From Streptomyces pacificus (GTDB lineage Bacteria > Actinomycetota > Actinomycetes > Streptomycetales > Streptomycetaceae): a stretch of DNA of 64,000 bases. The position numbers and the translations under genes were made by a program. The stretch lies in contig NZ_BLLG01000008.1 in the NCBI RefSeq assembly GCF_011766325.1, positions 62,001-126,000 of the forward strand, in the 5' to 3' direction. Below are positions 55,400-63,588 of the stretch, one piece after another. The first letter of the stretch is position 1. Each line of letters starts with the position of its first letter. The notes beneath the pieces were generated by a model, which saw only the letters and a program-made list of their open reading frames with translations, made no database searches and was not told the origin of the DNA.

Positions 55400-56509
55400 G
55401 TGATCGAGCTCGAGGGGGTTCCCGAGCTGATCGACCCGGTCATGGTGGCCGCGTTCGAGGGCTGGAACGACGCAGGCGACGCCGCCTCCACCGCGGTCGC
55501 GCACCTGGACCGCGAGTGGAAGGGCGAGGTCTTCGCGGCGCTCGACGCCGAGGACTACTACGACTTCCAGGTCAACCGGCCCACCGTGTGGCTGGACGGC
55601 GGGGTCCGGAAGATCACCTGGCCCACGACGCGGCTGTCCGTGGTGCGGGTCGGCGGGGAGAAGCCCCGCGATCTGGTGCTGGTTCACGGGATCGAGCCCT
55701 CGATGCGCTGGCGCTCGTTCTGCAACGAGCTGCTGGGCTTCGCCCACGAACTGGGCGTCGAGATGGTGGTGATCCTGGGCGCACTGCTCGGTGACACCCC
55801 GCACACCCGGCCCGTCCCGGTGAGCGGCGTCACCTCGGATCCGGACCTGGCCAGGACGATGGAACTGGAGGAGACCCGCTACGAGGGCCCGACCGGCATC
55901 GTCGGCATTCTCCAGGAGGCCTGCACACACGCCGGGGTTCCGGCCGTGTCGCTGTGGGCCGCGGTACCGCACTACGTCTCCCAGCCGCCGAACCCCAAGG
56001 CGACCCTGGCGCTGCTGAACCGGCTGGAGGACCTCATCGGCCTCCGCATCCCGCTCGGTGAACTGCCCGAGGACGCACGGGCCTGGCAACTCGGGGTGGA
56101 CCAACTCGCCTCCGAGGACAGCGAGGTGTCGGAGTACGTCCAGACACTGGAGGAGGCCCGGGACACAGCCGAGCTGCCCGAGGCGTCCGGCGAGGCCATC
56201 GCCCGGGAGTTCGAGCGCTATCTGCGCCGGCGGGACGGCGGCCCCGGACCGGGACCGGGCGGGCATGGGGCGGAGGGCGGCGAGGGGTCGTATCTGCGGG
56301 ACACGGCCGGCGGACTCACGAAGCCGCCGAGGCCGCCGAGGGCCGAGGCGGGAACTCCCGAACCGGGAATCACCGAGCCGGGAACCACCGAGCCGGGGAC
56401 GGGCGGATCCGGGACGGGCGCTCCCGAGGGCGACGGCTCCGGCGGGCCGCAGCGCAACAGGCCCCCCGAGGGTCCCGACTCCCCGGATTCACCGGATTCA
56501 CCCGACTGA
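55400..56509 (+). CDS. PAC2-family protein (proteasome assembly chaperone 2-like)
   Basis: 369-residue cytosolic protein. The PAC2 domain (about residues 1-285) has VMVAAFEGWNDAGDAASTAV, TWPTTRLSVVRVGGEKPRDL, VLVHGIEPSMRW and GVTSDPDLARTMELEETRYE, with VSLWAAVPHYVSQPPNPKAT following. From about 285 on it is a Gly/Pro/Thr-rich disordered tail ending in PDSPDSPDSPD. In eukaryotes PAC2 helps assemble the proteasome alpha ring; bacterial members have no settled role, and this one lies 20 kb from prcAB. GTG at 55400. It converges on mshC. Confidence 0.9.
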   Translation: MIELEGVPELIDPVMVAAFEGWNDAGDAASTAVAHLDREWKGEVFAALDAEDYYDFQVNRPTVWLDGGVRKITWPTTRLSVVRVGGEKPRDLVLVHGIEPSMRWRSFCNELLGFAHELGVEMVVILGALLGDTPHTRPVPVSGVTSDPDLARTMELEETRYEGPTGIVGILQEACTHAGVPAVSLWAAVPHYVSQPPNPKATLALLNRLEDLIGLRIPLGELPEDARAWQLGVDQLASEDSEVSEYVQTLEEARDTAELPEASGEAIAREFERYLRRRDGGPGPGPGGHGAEGGEGSYLRDTAGGLTKPPRPPRAEAGTPEPGITEPGTTEPGTGGSGTGAPEGDGSGGPQRNRPPEGPDSPDSPDSPD

Positions 56510-56620
56510 CCGGGATCGACGGGTACACCGGGATCGACGGGGCCGACGGGGCCGACGGGATCGACGGGGCCGATGGAATCGACGGAAACGACGGCTTCAT
56601 CCGCTGCCTCGGAGGGCTGA
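56510..56620 (+). repeat. 9-bp repeat continuing the PAC2 frame after its stop
   Basis: Directly after the TGA of the PAC2 gene the same frame is open for 36 codons to a second TGA at 56618-56620. The first part is made of 9-bp units such as GGGATCGAC and GGGGCCGAC and would read PGSTGTPGSTGPTGPTG. It looks like a further stretch of the repetitive tail now lying beyond the stop. The 329-base gap holds no other gene. Confidence 0.7.
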
Positions 56621-56759
56621 GCCTCCGGGGACCGCTCCCAGCACCTCCCCGCGAGCGGTCAGCGGCGGTTCCGGCCGCCCTCGGCCGCAGGCGCCCCGCC
56701 TCTCCCGCCCCCGCCGGTCGGGCCTCGGTCGTGTGCGGGTACGCGGCCGCAGCAACCCG

Positions 56760-56795
56760 GCCGTCCCCGGACCCGTACGGGAGTCCGGGGACGGC
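56760..56795. terminator. Bidirectional hairpin between PAC2 and mshC genes
   Basis: A 13-bp perfect stem (arms 56760-56772 and 56783-56795) with a 10-base loop lies between the convergent genes, 43 bases beyond the mshC stop. Confidence 0.8.
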
Positions 56796-56838
56796 GGGGC
56801 ACCGGGGCGAACCCCGGCAGGGTGACGGGGCGTCCGCC

Positions 56839-58068
56839 TTACAGCGCGACGCCGAGCAGGGCGTCCACGGCGCGCGACACCAGACCCGGGGCGCCCTCGT
56901 CCGTTCCGCCCTCCGTCTGCTGCGTCTCGGCCCAGCGGTCCACCGCGGTCAGCGCCGCCGGAGCGTCCAGGTCGTCGGCGAGCGCCCCGCGGATCTCCGC
57001 GACGAGCGCGTCGGCGGAGGGACCGTCGGGCCGGGACACGGCCGCACGCCAGCGCCCGAGACGGTCCACGGCCTCCTCGAGTACGTCGTCGGTCCACTCC
57101 CAGTCGGCGCGGTAGTGGTGGGCCAGCAGCGCCAGCCGGATGGCGGCCGGGTCCACGCCGTCACGGCGCAGCGCCGAGACGAAGACGAGGTTCCCCCTGG
57201 ACTTGGACATCTTCTCACCGTGCAGGGCGACCATTCCGGCGTGCACATAGGCACGGGCGAACGGGTACTCACCGGTGAGCGCCTGGGCGTGCGAGGCGCC
57301 CATCTCGTGGTGCGGGAAGGCGAGATCGGAGCCGCCCCCCTGCACGTCGAAGCCCATGCCGAGGTGGTCCAGGGCGATGGCCACGCATTCGATGTGCCAT
57401 CCGGGACGGCCGCGCCCGAGGCTGCCACCGTCCCAGCTCGGCTCGCCGTCCCGGGCCCCCATCCACAGCATCGGGTCGAGCGGGTTCTTCTTCCCGGGGC
57501 GGTCGGGGTCGCCGCCCCGCTCGGCGGACAGCGTGCGCATCACTTCGGCGTCGTAGTGCGACACCCCGCCGAAGTGGGAGTCCGACTCCACGGAGAAGTA
57601 GACGTCGCCGTCGAGTTCGTACGCGGCTCCGGCGTCCCGAAGGCGCTCGACGAGCGGAACGATGCCCGGAATGGCCTCGACGGCGCCGACGTAGTGCCGC
57701 GGGGGCAGCATCCGCAGCGCGGTCATGTCCTCGCGGAACAGCGCCGTCTCGCGCTCGGCGAGCGCCGTCCAGTCCTGCCCGTCGCGCTCGGCGCGCTCCA
57801 GGAGCGGGTCGTCCACGTCGGTGACGTTCTGGACGTAGTGAACCTGCCGCTTGGTGTCGAGCCACACGCGCTGAACGAGGTCGAACGCGTTGTAGGTCGC
57901 CGCGTGACCGATGTGGGTCGCGTCGTACGGGGTGATGCCGCAGACGTAGATGCGGGCGACGGGACCGGGGGCGAGGATCACACGGCCGCCGGTCGCGGTG
58001 TCGTGGATCCGGAGGTCGCGGCCCTCGCCGGGCAGGGCGGGGACCTCGGAAGCGGGCCAGGCATGCAT
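56839..58068 (-). CDS. mshC: Mycothiol ligase MshC (cysteine:GlcN-Ins ligase)
   Basis: 409-residue ATP-dependent ligase that joins cysteine to GlcN-Ins in mycothiol synthesis. It is a class-I aminoacyl-tRNA synthetase fold: [20 protein letters not shown] carries the zinc cysteine and the HIGH motif, and [20 protein letters not shown] is the KMSKS loop. [20 protein letters not shown] and [15 protein letters not shown] complete the zinc and cysteine site. It is distinguished from cysteinyl-tRNA synthetase by the short C-terminal half and start [20 protein letters not shown]. Mycothiol is the actinobacterial thiol buffer. A 646-base gap lies upstream. Confidence 0.96.
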   Translation of the reverse strand: MHAWPASEVPALPGEGRDLRIHDTATGGRVILAPGPVARIYVCGITPYDATHIGHAATYNAFDLVQRVWLDTKRQVHYVQNVTDVDDPLLERAERDGQDWTALAERETALFREDMTALRMLPPRHYVGAVEAIPGIVPLVERLRDAGAAYELDGDVYFSVESDSHFGGVSHYDAEVMRTLSAERGGDPDRPGKKNPLDPMLWMGARDGEPSWDGGSLGRGRPGWHIECVAIALDHLGMGFDVQGGGSDLAFPHHEMGASHAQALTGEYPFARAYVHAGMVALHGEKMSKSRGNLVFVSALRRDGVDPAAIRLALLAHHYRADWEWTDDVLEEAVDRLGRWRAAVSRPDGPSADALVAEIRGALADDLDAPAALTAVDRWAETQQTEGGTDEGAPGLVSRAVDALLGVAL

Positions 58069-58714
58069 GCCATGAGCCTAACCGGATGCAGGTTCCGGAT
58101 ACGAACCGGACGTCTCCGGAAGTGACTCCACGCCCCGACCCCGCAGGCCCCGGGCGAACACCCCGCGTACGGCCGCGGGCACACACTCCTCAGTGCGGCC
58201 CCGGCCGCGCCCCTGCCCGGCCCCGGGTAGACCGCGCGCCCGGCCCTGCGGCCCCCGCGTCCGCACCCGGCGCGCCCCAGGCCTGGACCGGGCAAGGGCC
58301 CGGATCCCGACCCGGCGAACCCCGGGAGTCCCCTGGGCATCCGCACCGCGGGACTTCCCGGCGGGGCCGTCCTGCGGGACTTCCCGGCCGCGGGACCGGC
58401 GCGGGCTCCCGCTCGGCGGGTGCGGGCCGTCGCGCCGGCACCACCGCGTCCCGCGGGTTCTGCGCCGACGCCGCCGCGGGGTTGCACACCGTCGCCGCAG
58501 GGCGGGTTCGGGACCGCGCTCCCCCGGTGCCCCGGTGCCCCGGTGCCGGCAACGCGTCAGGTGATGTTCGCCCGTCGCGACGCCCGGCACGGCGGGTACG
58601 GCGCATCGCGGCGTTGCCGAATCAACCGGGGCGGCCCACCGCAAAGCCGGTCCGGCGCCTTGCGACGCACCGGAGCGGACGCCGCTCGTCGGGCAGACCC
58701 CGGCCGGCGCCGCG
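58069..58714. other. Gene-free stretch between mshC and the kinase-like gene
   Basis: 646 bases without a supported gene. It contains a 15-bp direct repeat GCGGGACTTCCCGGC at 58348-58362 and 58374-58388, and GGTGCCCC in tandem near 58525-58550. It must hold the mshC promoter, which I could not pinpoint. Confidence 0.5.
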
Positions 58715-59545
58715 CTAGACGGGCGGCCAGGGAATCGCCGGCCAGTTGCCCGCAGGCTCCGGGTGGCGGGCGCTCTTGCGCAGGGCACGGACCCGATCCC
58801 GCACGGCGGACGCCTCGTCCCGGGTGATCAGCTCGGCCAGCCGCCCGGCCAGCGGCGACTCACCGCCGAGGGATGCGTCAAGGGCTTCCAGGACCCCGAG
58901 GGCCTCCTCCGTCAGCGGCTCCCCCGCCCAGCCCCACAGCAGCGTCCTGAGCCGGTCCTCCACGTGGAAGGTGACCCCGTGGTCTATCGCGTACAGGTGT
59001 CCGTCCGGCGTCGGGAGCAGATGTCCGCCCTTGCGGTCCCCGTTGTTGATCACCGCGTCCAGTACGGCGAGCCGGCGCAGCCCCGGATCGTCCGCGTGTA
59101 CCAGGAGCGCCGGGCGCCCCTCGCCGACCTCGGCGAGGCCGACCGCCTTCCAGCCGTCGTCCGGTTCGTCGCCGTCGACGAGCGCGAGCAGGGATCGCGC
59201 CGGGTCGGCCTCGATCCACATCTGGCACATGCCCTCCCCGTACGGCCCGTCGCGGAGCACGGTGGGCGGCACCAGGCCCCAGCCCGTCGCCTCCGACAGC
59301 TCGTACGCGGCCACCTCGCGCCGGGCCAGCGTCCCGTCGGGGAAGTCCCACAGCGGGCGCTCCCCGGCCACGGGCTTGTAGACGCAGTGCGCCTCCCGGC
59401 CGTCGAGGGCGACGGAGCAGTACAGCGCGGCGTTGGACGCCTCGCGGATACGGCCGCGCACGGTGATCTCGCCCAGAGTGAGCAGTTCCAGGACTCCGCC
59501 GTGCGTGGTCACGCTCCGCGGCGGTATCCGTTCTGGCGCGGGCAT
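58715..59545 (-). CDS. SCO1664-family protein, PI3/4-kinase-like fold
   Basis: 276 residues. CVYKPVAGERPLWDFPDGTL supplies a lysine like the ATP-binding Lys of atypical kinases. NNGDRKGGHLLPTPDGHLYA looks like a catalytic loop (Asp-Arg-Lys-x-x-His) and AIDHGVTFHVEDRLRTLLWG like a DFG-type metal motif (Asp-His-Gly). I know the family from actinobacterial neighbourhoods beside DUF3090 and a histidine phosphatase; no substrate is established. ATG at 59545 follows GGAGGGACACGT; it overlaps the DUF3090 gene by 37 bases, so the two are coupled. Confidence 0.82.
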   Translation of the reverse strand: MPAPERIPPRSVTTHGGVLELLTLGEITVRGRIREASNAALYCSVALDGREAHCVYKPVAGERPLWDFPDGTLARREVAAYELSEATGWGLVPPTVLRDGPYGEGMCQMWIEADPARSLLALVDGDEPDDGWKAVGLAEVGEGRPALLVHADDPGLRRLAVLDAVINNGDRKGGHLLPTPDGHLYAIDHGVTFHVEDRLRTLLWGWAGEPLTEEALGVLEALDASLGGESPLAGRLAELITRDEASAVRDRVRALRKSARHPEPAGNWPAIPWPPV

Positions 59546-60099
59546 ACGTGTCCCTCCGGGTCGAGCGGCAGACTGCACAGCGGGCACGGCGGCCTTCCCG
59601 CGTTCACGATGTCCAGCGCGCGCTTGGCGAAGGCCCTCGCCTGCGCGCCGGTCAGCCGCACGCGCAGCACCGGCGGACCGTTCTCCTCGTCCTGCAGCAG
59701 CCGCTCCTCGGCCTCCGCGAGGTCCTCCTCGGAGTCCGCGTCCAGCTCCACCAGCGCCTGGGCCTCGACGATCATGCGCTGCTCCTCGCCGTCCCAGGCA
59801 AGCGCCATCGTGCCGACCCTGAACTCCTCCTCGACGGGCGCGTCCAGGGGCGCGGTGTCGGCGACGTCCGCGGGGGCGACGGCCGGGACCGGGGCGTTGC
59901 CCCCGGTCCGCCGCACCACCTCGTCGAGCAGTTCGTCCATCCGCTCGGCGAGTGCGGCCACCTGGGTCTTCTCCAGCGCGACGCTGGTCACCCGCCCCCT
60001 TGCGGAGGCCTGCAGGAAGAACGTACGACGTCCAGGCAGCCCGACCGTACCGGCCACGAAACGCTCCGGCGGGTCGTACAGGAACACCTGACGGGTCAC
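59509..60099 (-). CDS. DUF3090 family protein
   Basis: 196-residue cytosolic protein of unknown function, confined to actinobacteria as far as I recall. It begins RQVFLYDPPERFVAGTVGLP and RRTFFLQASARGRVTSVALE. An acidic middle part (VELDADSEEDLAEAEERLLQ) follows, and the C-terminus has a small metal knuckle, CPLCSLPLDPEGHVCPRQNG. Its 3' end overlaps the kinase-like gene, and the phosphatase lies upstream on the same strand with a hairpin between. Conservation of this trio suggests a shared role. Confidence 0.88.
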   Translation of the reverse strand: MTRQVFLYDPPERFVAGTVGLPGRRTFFLQASARGRVTSVALEKTQVAALAERMDELLDEVVRRTGGNAPVPAVAPADVADTAPLDAPVEEEFRVGTMALAWDGEEQRMIVEAQALVELDADSEEDLAEAEERLLQDEENGPPVLRVRLTGAQARAFAKRALDIVNAGRPPCPLCSLPLDPEGHVCPRQNGYRRGA

Positions 60100-60138
60100 G
60101 TCCTGCTCCCTAGGGATTCATAGGTCTTCGGCTTCGGT

Positions 60139-60158
60139 GCCGGAAGCGGGCTTCCGGC
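60139..60158 (-). terminator. Hairpin between phosphatase and DUF3090 genes
   Basis: GCCGGAAGC and GCTTCCGGC with a 2-base loop, 33 bases past the phosphatase stop. It may only partly end transcription, since the next gene starts 40 bases on. Confidence 0.5.
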
Positions 60159-60190
60159 TTTCGGCCCGTCCACCCTACTGCGCCCGGCGA

Positions 60191-60898
60191 TCACGGTGCG
60201 CCCGCGCCGCCGCCGACCACCGCAGCCCCGTCGCCGCCGCCCTCGCGGGGCTCGTTCGCGTTCTCGCGCGGCCGGAGGAAGTCCAGGTCACCGGTGTCGC
60301 CGAGGCGCAGCAGGAAGGGCCGCAGGCGGGTGTAGCGGATCGCCGTCACGGAGCACGGTTCGACGTGGATCCGCTGGAACAGGTCGAGGTGCATGCCCAG
60401 GGCGTCCGCCACCACCGCCTTGATCACATCGCCGTGGGAGCACATCAGGTACGCGGCCTCGTCGCCGTGCTCCTGTGCGATCCGGGCGTTCCAGTCGCGT
60501 ACGGCGTCGACGGCCCGCGCCTGCATGGCCCGCATCGACTCGCCGCCGGGGAAGGCCGCGGCTGCGGGGTGGCGCTGGACGACCTCCATCAACGGCTCGC
60601 CCGCCAGTTCCTCGAGTTCGCGGCCGGACCAGTCCCCGTAGTGGCACTCGCCGATCCGGTCGTCGCTGTGGAGCGGGAGGCCCGGCCGTGCGTCGAGCAG
60701 CGGCTGGAGGGTCTGGCGGCAGCGCTCCAGCGGGCTGGTGACCGCGGCCGCGAGGGGCAGCCCGGCGAGCCGGGCGGGCAGGGCGGCCGCCTGCGCGGTG
60801 CCGCGCCCGTCGAGGGCGACGCCCGGCGTCCAGCCGGCCAGCAGCCCCTCGGTGTTGGCGGTGGAACGTCCGTGGCGAACGAGGATCAACGTGGCCAT
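60191..60898 (-). CDS. Histidine phosphatase (phosphoglycerate-mutase fold)
   Basis: 235 residues. TLILVRHGRSTANTEGLLAG carries the catalytic His in RHG. LAAAVTSPLERCRQTLQPLL and IGECHYGDWSGRELEEL provide the Arg and Glu, and AYLMCSHGDVIKAVVADALG the second His. The last 30 residues are Gly-rich and polar. It resembles the phosphatase that accompanies DUF3090 genes in actinobacteria. The substrate is unknown. ATG at 60898. Confidence 0.92.
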   Translation of the reverse strand: MATLILVRHGRSTANTEGLLAGWTPGVALDGRGTAQAAALPARLAGLPLAAAVTSPLERCRQTLQPLLDARPGLPLHSDDRIGECHYGDWSGRELEELAGEPLMEVVQRHPAAAAFPGGESMRAMQARAVDAVRDWNARIAQEHGDEAAYLMCSHGDVIKAVVADALGMHLDLFQRIHVEPCSVTAIRYTRLRPFLLRLGDTGDLDFLRPRENANEPREGGGDGAAVVGGGAGAP

Positions 60899-61043
60899 GC
60901 GGGCCAGCCTAGGGGCTGTGTCCAGGCGACCGGGTGACGGGCTGCCCACCCGAAGCGCTCCCCGTGCGCCCCCGGCGGCCCGGCGGCCCGGCGGCGGACT
61001 CCGGACGGGCGGCCGGGGCGCACGGGGCTGCCGGGACGCGCGA

Positions 61044-61140
61044 GACGGGCAGGACGGGCAGGACGGGCAGGACGGGCAGGACGGGCAGGACGGGCAGGAC
61101 GGGCAGGACGGGCGGGACGGGCGGGACGGGCGGGACGGGC
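61044..61140 (+). repeat. 9-bp minisatellite GACGGGCAG/GACGGGCGG
   Basis: Ten full units and 7 bases: seven GACGGGCAG then three GACGGGCGG, without a mismatch. All frames stay open through it, giving Gly-x-y shadows, but no gene is supported. It lies 30 bases after the ferritin-like gene stop and upstream of the phosphatase. Confidence 0.95.
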
Positions 61141-61170
61141 TAAGCCTGAATCCCCACCACGACGAGCGGC

Positions 61171-61956
61171 TCAGACGACGGGGGCGGTGGCCGCGGGGCC
61201 GCCGAGGGCGTCCCGCCGCTCGGGCATCCTGAGCGTCACCATGCGCCGCCAGCCACCGGCCCGCTCGAAGGCGTACATGGCGTGGACACCGGCCGTGAGC
61301 GCCGCCGACTTGGCTCCGGGCCAGTCCAGGATCCGTGCCATGTGCGACATCACCGCGAGGCTGACGTCCCGGTGGACCACGATCTCGGTGAGCGCGCAGT
61401 CGCGCAGGATGCCCCGGATGACGCGCCCGTGCCCGGCGCGGGCGAGGCGGAGCAGTTCCTCGTGGCAGTAGGAGAGGTGGTTGTCCTCGTCGTTGCAGAT
61501 CTGCTTGACGGCTTTGCCGACCTCGGGGTGGTCCCCGAAGAACTTCACCAGCATGTCCATCTGGTCCGCGGCGCGCTGCTCGGTGACCCGGCTGTGCGAG
61601 AGGTAGACCACGATGTCCCGTTCGGTGAGCCGTTCGTCGTGGCGCAGCTTCTCGTGAGCCAGTCCGATGCCCTGCTTCTCCAGGAGCATCGTGTAGTCGG
61701 TCTCGGGCGGGACCTCGACCGGCTCCAGACCACGCTTCTTCAGCAGTGCGGTGAAGATCCGGCCGTGCTTGTCCTCATCGGCACCATGCCGGGCGATCTT
61801 CGGCGCGAGTCCGCGCATGCTGTCGGGTACGAGCGCCGCGATACGGCCGTTCTCCCAGCCGCCCTGGGCCTCGCCACTGGCCGCGATCGAGCAGAAGAGC
61901 TGGTAGGCGTCGTCGCTTTCGAGGATCTCCTGGAAAAGACTTCGGGCCGAGAGCAT
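61171..61956 (-). CDS. Ferritin-like diiron protein, unknown function
   Basis: 261 residues, mostly helical. GADEDKHGRIFTALLKKRGL and CNDEDNHLSYCHEELLRLAR provide two ExxH-like metal motifs as in ferritin-like diiron oxidases. A Glu at LESDDAYQLFCS and another at RVTEQRAADQMDMLVK would complete the site. It is not a ferritin or a bacterioferritin by length. ATG at 61956 follows GGAGG; the frame is open for 42 codons upstream but that part is not helical. A 30-base spacer leads to the minisatellite. Confidence 0.8.
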   Translation of the reverse strand: MLSARSLFQEILESDDAYQLFCSIAASGEAQGGWENGRIAALVPDSMRGLAPKIARHGADEDKHGRIFTALLKKRGLEPVEVPPETDYTMLLEKQGIGLAHEKLRHDERLTERDIVVYLSHSRVTEQRAADQMDMLVKFFGDHPEVGKAVKQICNDEDNHLSYCHEELLRLARAGHGRVIRGILRDCALTEIVVHRDVSLAVMSHMARILDWPGAKSAALTAGVHAMYAFERAGGWRRMVTLRMPERRDALGGPAATAPVV

Positions 61957-62339
61957 CACTGCCACCTCCGTGAGGCACCCGTGGGCGACGGGTGTCCGCA
62001 GAGAAAGAGTCAAATGCGGACTGGGCGAACAGGCAACAGGTGACCTGGCCCAATCCGCCGAAAGGAGGAGCAAACAGATCATCGGGTACTCGGGAGGGCG
62101 TATGCCGCCCCCCGTAGCCTTCGGCGGTGCACCGGAGTCCGGCCGTGACCGAGGGCGGGGTGAGGCGTTAGACCTCGTGACGGCCGTGGCGGGGATGACC
62201 CCGAGCCCCCACCACGGCCGCAGGCATGTCCGGCACCGGACGGACCGGGATCGGCATCCGGCCCGGAACCCGCTCCCAGGCCGAGCGGACCGGCCGTGCC
62301 GGGCGTCACGGGTGGGCGAACGTCGCCTGACGCGCCCTC
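61957..62339. other. Gene-free gap between LLM and ferritin-like genes
   Basis: 383 bases with no supported gene. CGGCCGTGG (62181-62189) and CCACGGCCG (62212-62220) form a stem that may end LLM transcription about 120 bases past its stop. Confidence 0.5.
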
Positions 62340-63389
62340 CTAGGCGAGGCCCGCCCGCTCCAGGGCCTCGGTGCCGGCCCGCAGCGCGATCAGCCGCTCT
62401 TCCCGGGTGAAGCCGGCGGGAGCGAGGGTCAGGGTGGTCACCCCGGCGGCGGCATAGGCCCGCATGCGGTCCGCGATCCGGTCGACGGTGCCGAGCAGGG
62501 CGGTCGAGTCGATCAGCTCGTGCGGCACAGCCGCGGCCGCCCCGGTCTTGTCCCCCGAGAGGTACTTGTCCTGGATCTCCGCTGCCTCCTTCTCGTATCC
62601 CATGCGCTGGGCCAGCCGGTTGTAGAAGTTCTGCCTGCGGCTCCCCATGCCGCCGACGTACAGCGCGGTGTAGGGGCGGAACATGTCGGCGAGCGCCTGG
62701 ACGTCGTCACCGACGGCGAGCGGCACGGTGGGGCAGACGTCGAAGCCCTCCATCGTCTTCCCGGCCTTCTCCCGGCCCGCGCGGATATGGCGGATCGCGG
62801 TGTCCTCGAGATGGTCGGCGGAGGGGAAGATCAGCAGTGCCCCGTCGGCGATCTCGCCCGTCTGCTCCAGGTTCTTCGGGCCGATGGCGGCGATGTACAG
62901 CGGGATGCGCTCGCGCTCGGGATGGACGGTCAGCTTGATCGGCTTGCCCGGACCGCCGGGAAGCGGAAGGGTCCAGTGCTCGCCCTCGTAGGTCAGGCGC
63001 TCGCGCGTCATGGCCCTGCGGACGATCTCGACGTACTCGCGAGTGCGGGCCAGGGGCTTGTCGAACGTGACGCCGTACCAGCCCTCGGACACCTGCGGGC
63101 CCGAGACGCCGAGACCGAGGCGGAAGCGCCCGCCGGAGAGCGAGTCCAGCGTGGCGGCGGTCATCGCCGTCATCGTCGGCTGGCGGGCGGGGATCTGCAG
63201 GATCGCGGAGCCGACGTCGATCCGCTCGGTCTGCGCCGCGACCCAGGACAGCACGGTCGGCGCGTCGGAGCCGTATGCCTCGGCCGCCCAGCAGACGTCG
63301 TAGCCGAGGCGATCCGCCTCCTGGGCCACGGCGAGGTTGTCGCCGTCCATGCCCGCGCCCCAGTAACCGAGGTTGATGCCCAACCGCAT
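62340..63389 (-). CDS. LLM-class F420-dependent oxidoreductase
   Basis: 349-residue TIM-barrel flavin/F420 enzyme. MRLGINLGYWGAGMDGDNLA starts the fold. CWAAEAYGSDAPTVLSWVAA, TAATLDSLSGGRFRLGLGVS and GEHWTLPLPGG follow the luciferase-like pattern. IPLYIAAIGPKNLEQTGEIA is typical of the F420 group. The substrate is unknown. ATG at 63389 follows GGGGAGCGG; the frame is open well upstream. Divergent from the aldo/keto reductase gene. Confidence 0.92.
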   Translation of the reverse strand: MRLGINLGYWGAGMDGDNLAVAQEADRLGYDVCWAAEAYGSDAPTVLSWVAAQTERIDVGSAILQIPARQPTMTAMTAATLDSLSGGRFRLGLGVSGPQVSEGWYGVTFDKPLARTREYVEIVRRAMTRERLTYEGEHWTLPLPGGPGKPIKLTVHPERERIPLYIAAIGPKNLEQTGEIADGALLIFPSADHLEDTAIRHIRAGREKAGKTMEGFDVCPTVPLAVGDDVQALADMFRPYTALYVGGMGSRRQNFYNRLAQRMGYEKEAAEIQDKYLSGDKTGAAAAVPHELIDSTALLGTVDRIADRMRAYAAAGVTTLTLAPAGFTREERLIALRAGTEALERAGLA

Positions 63390-63588
63390 ACCGCTCCCCT
63401 TACCGCTCCGCACCGCTCCGGATGTGCCGAACCACTTCCGAAGTACCGATTTACCGATGAGTAACGTCCTGGGTCGGGACTCTAGCGCGGGGAGCGGCGT
63501 CGCGTCAGGGGGCGGCGGGTGACGGCTTCGCGGGCGAGTTGTCCACAGGGTCGCTCCGGGTTCGGCCGTGGCCAGTAATCTCGCGCCC

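Noticed and set aside
61044..61140. CRISPR-like array.
   Set aside because: Units are 9 bp with no spacers, and no cas genes are present; a simple minisatellite.
60934..61143. Collagen-like Gly-x-y reading frame across the 9-bp array.
   Set aside because: Every frame stays open through this repeat; no ribosome-binding site, and the product is only the repeat.
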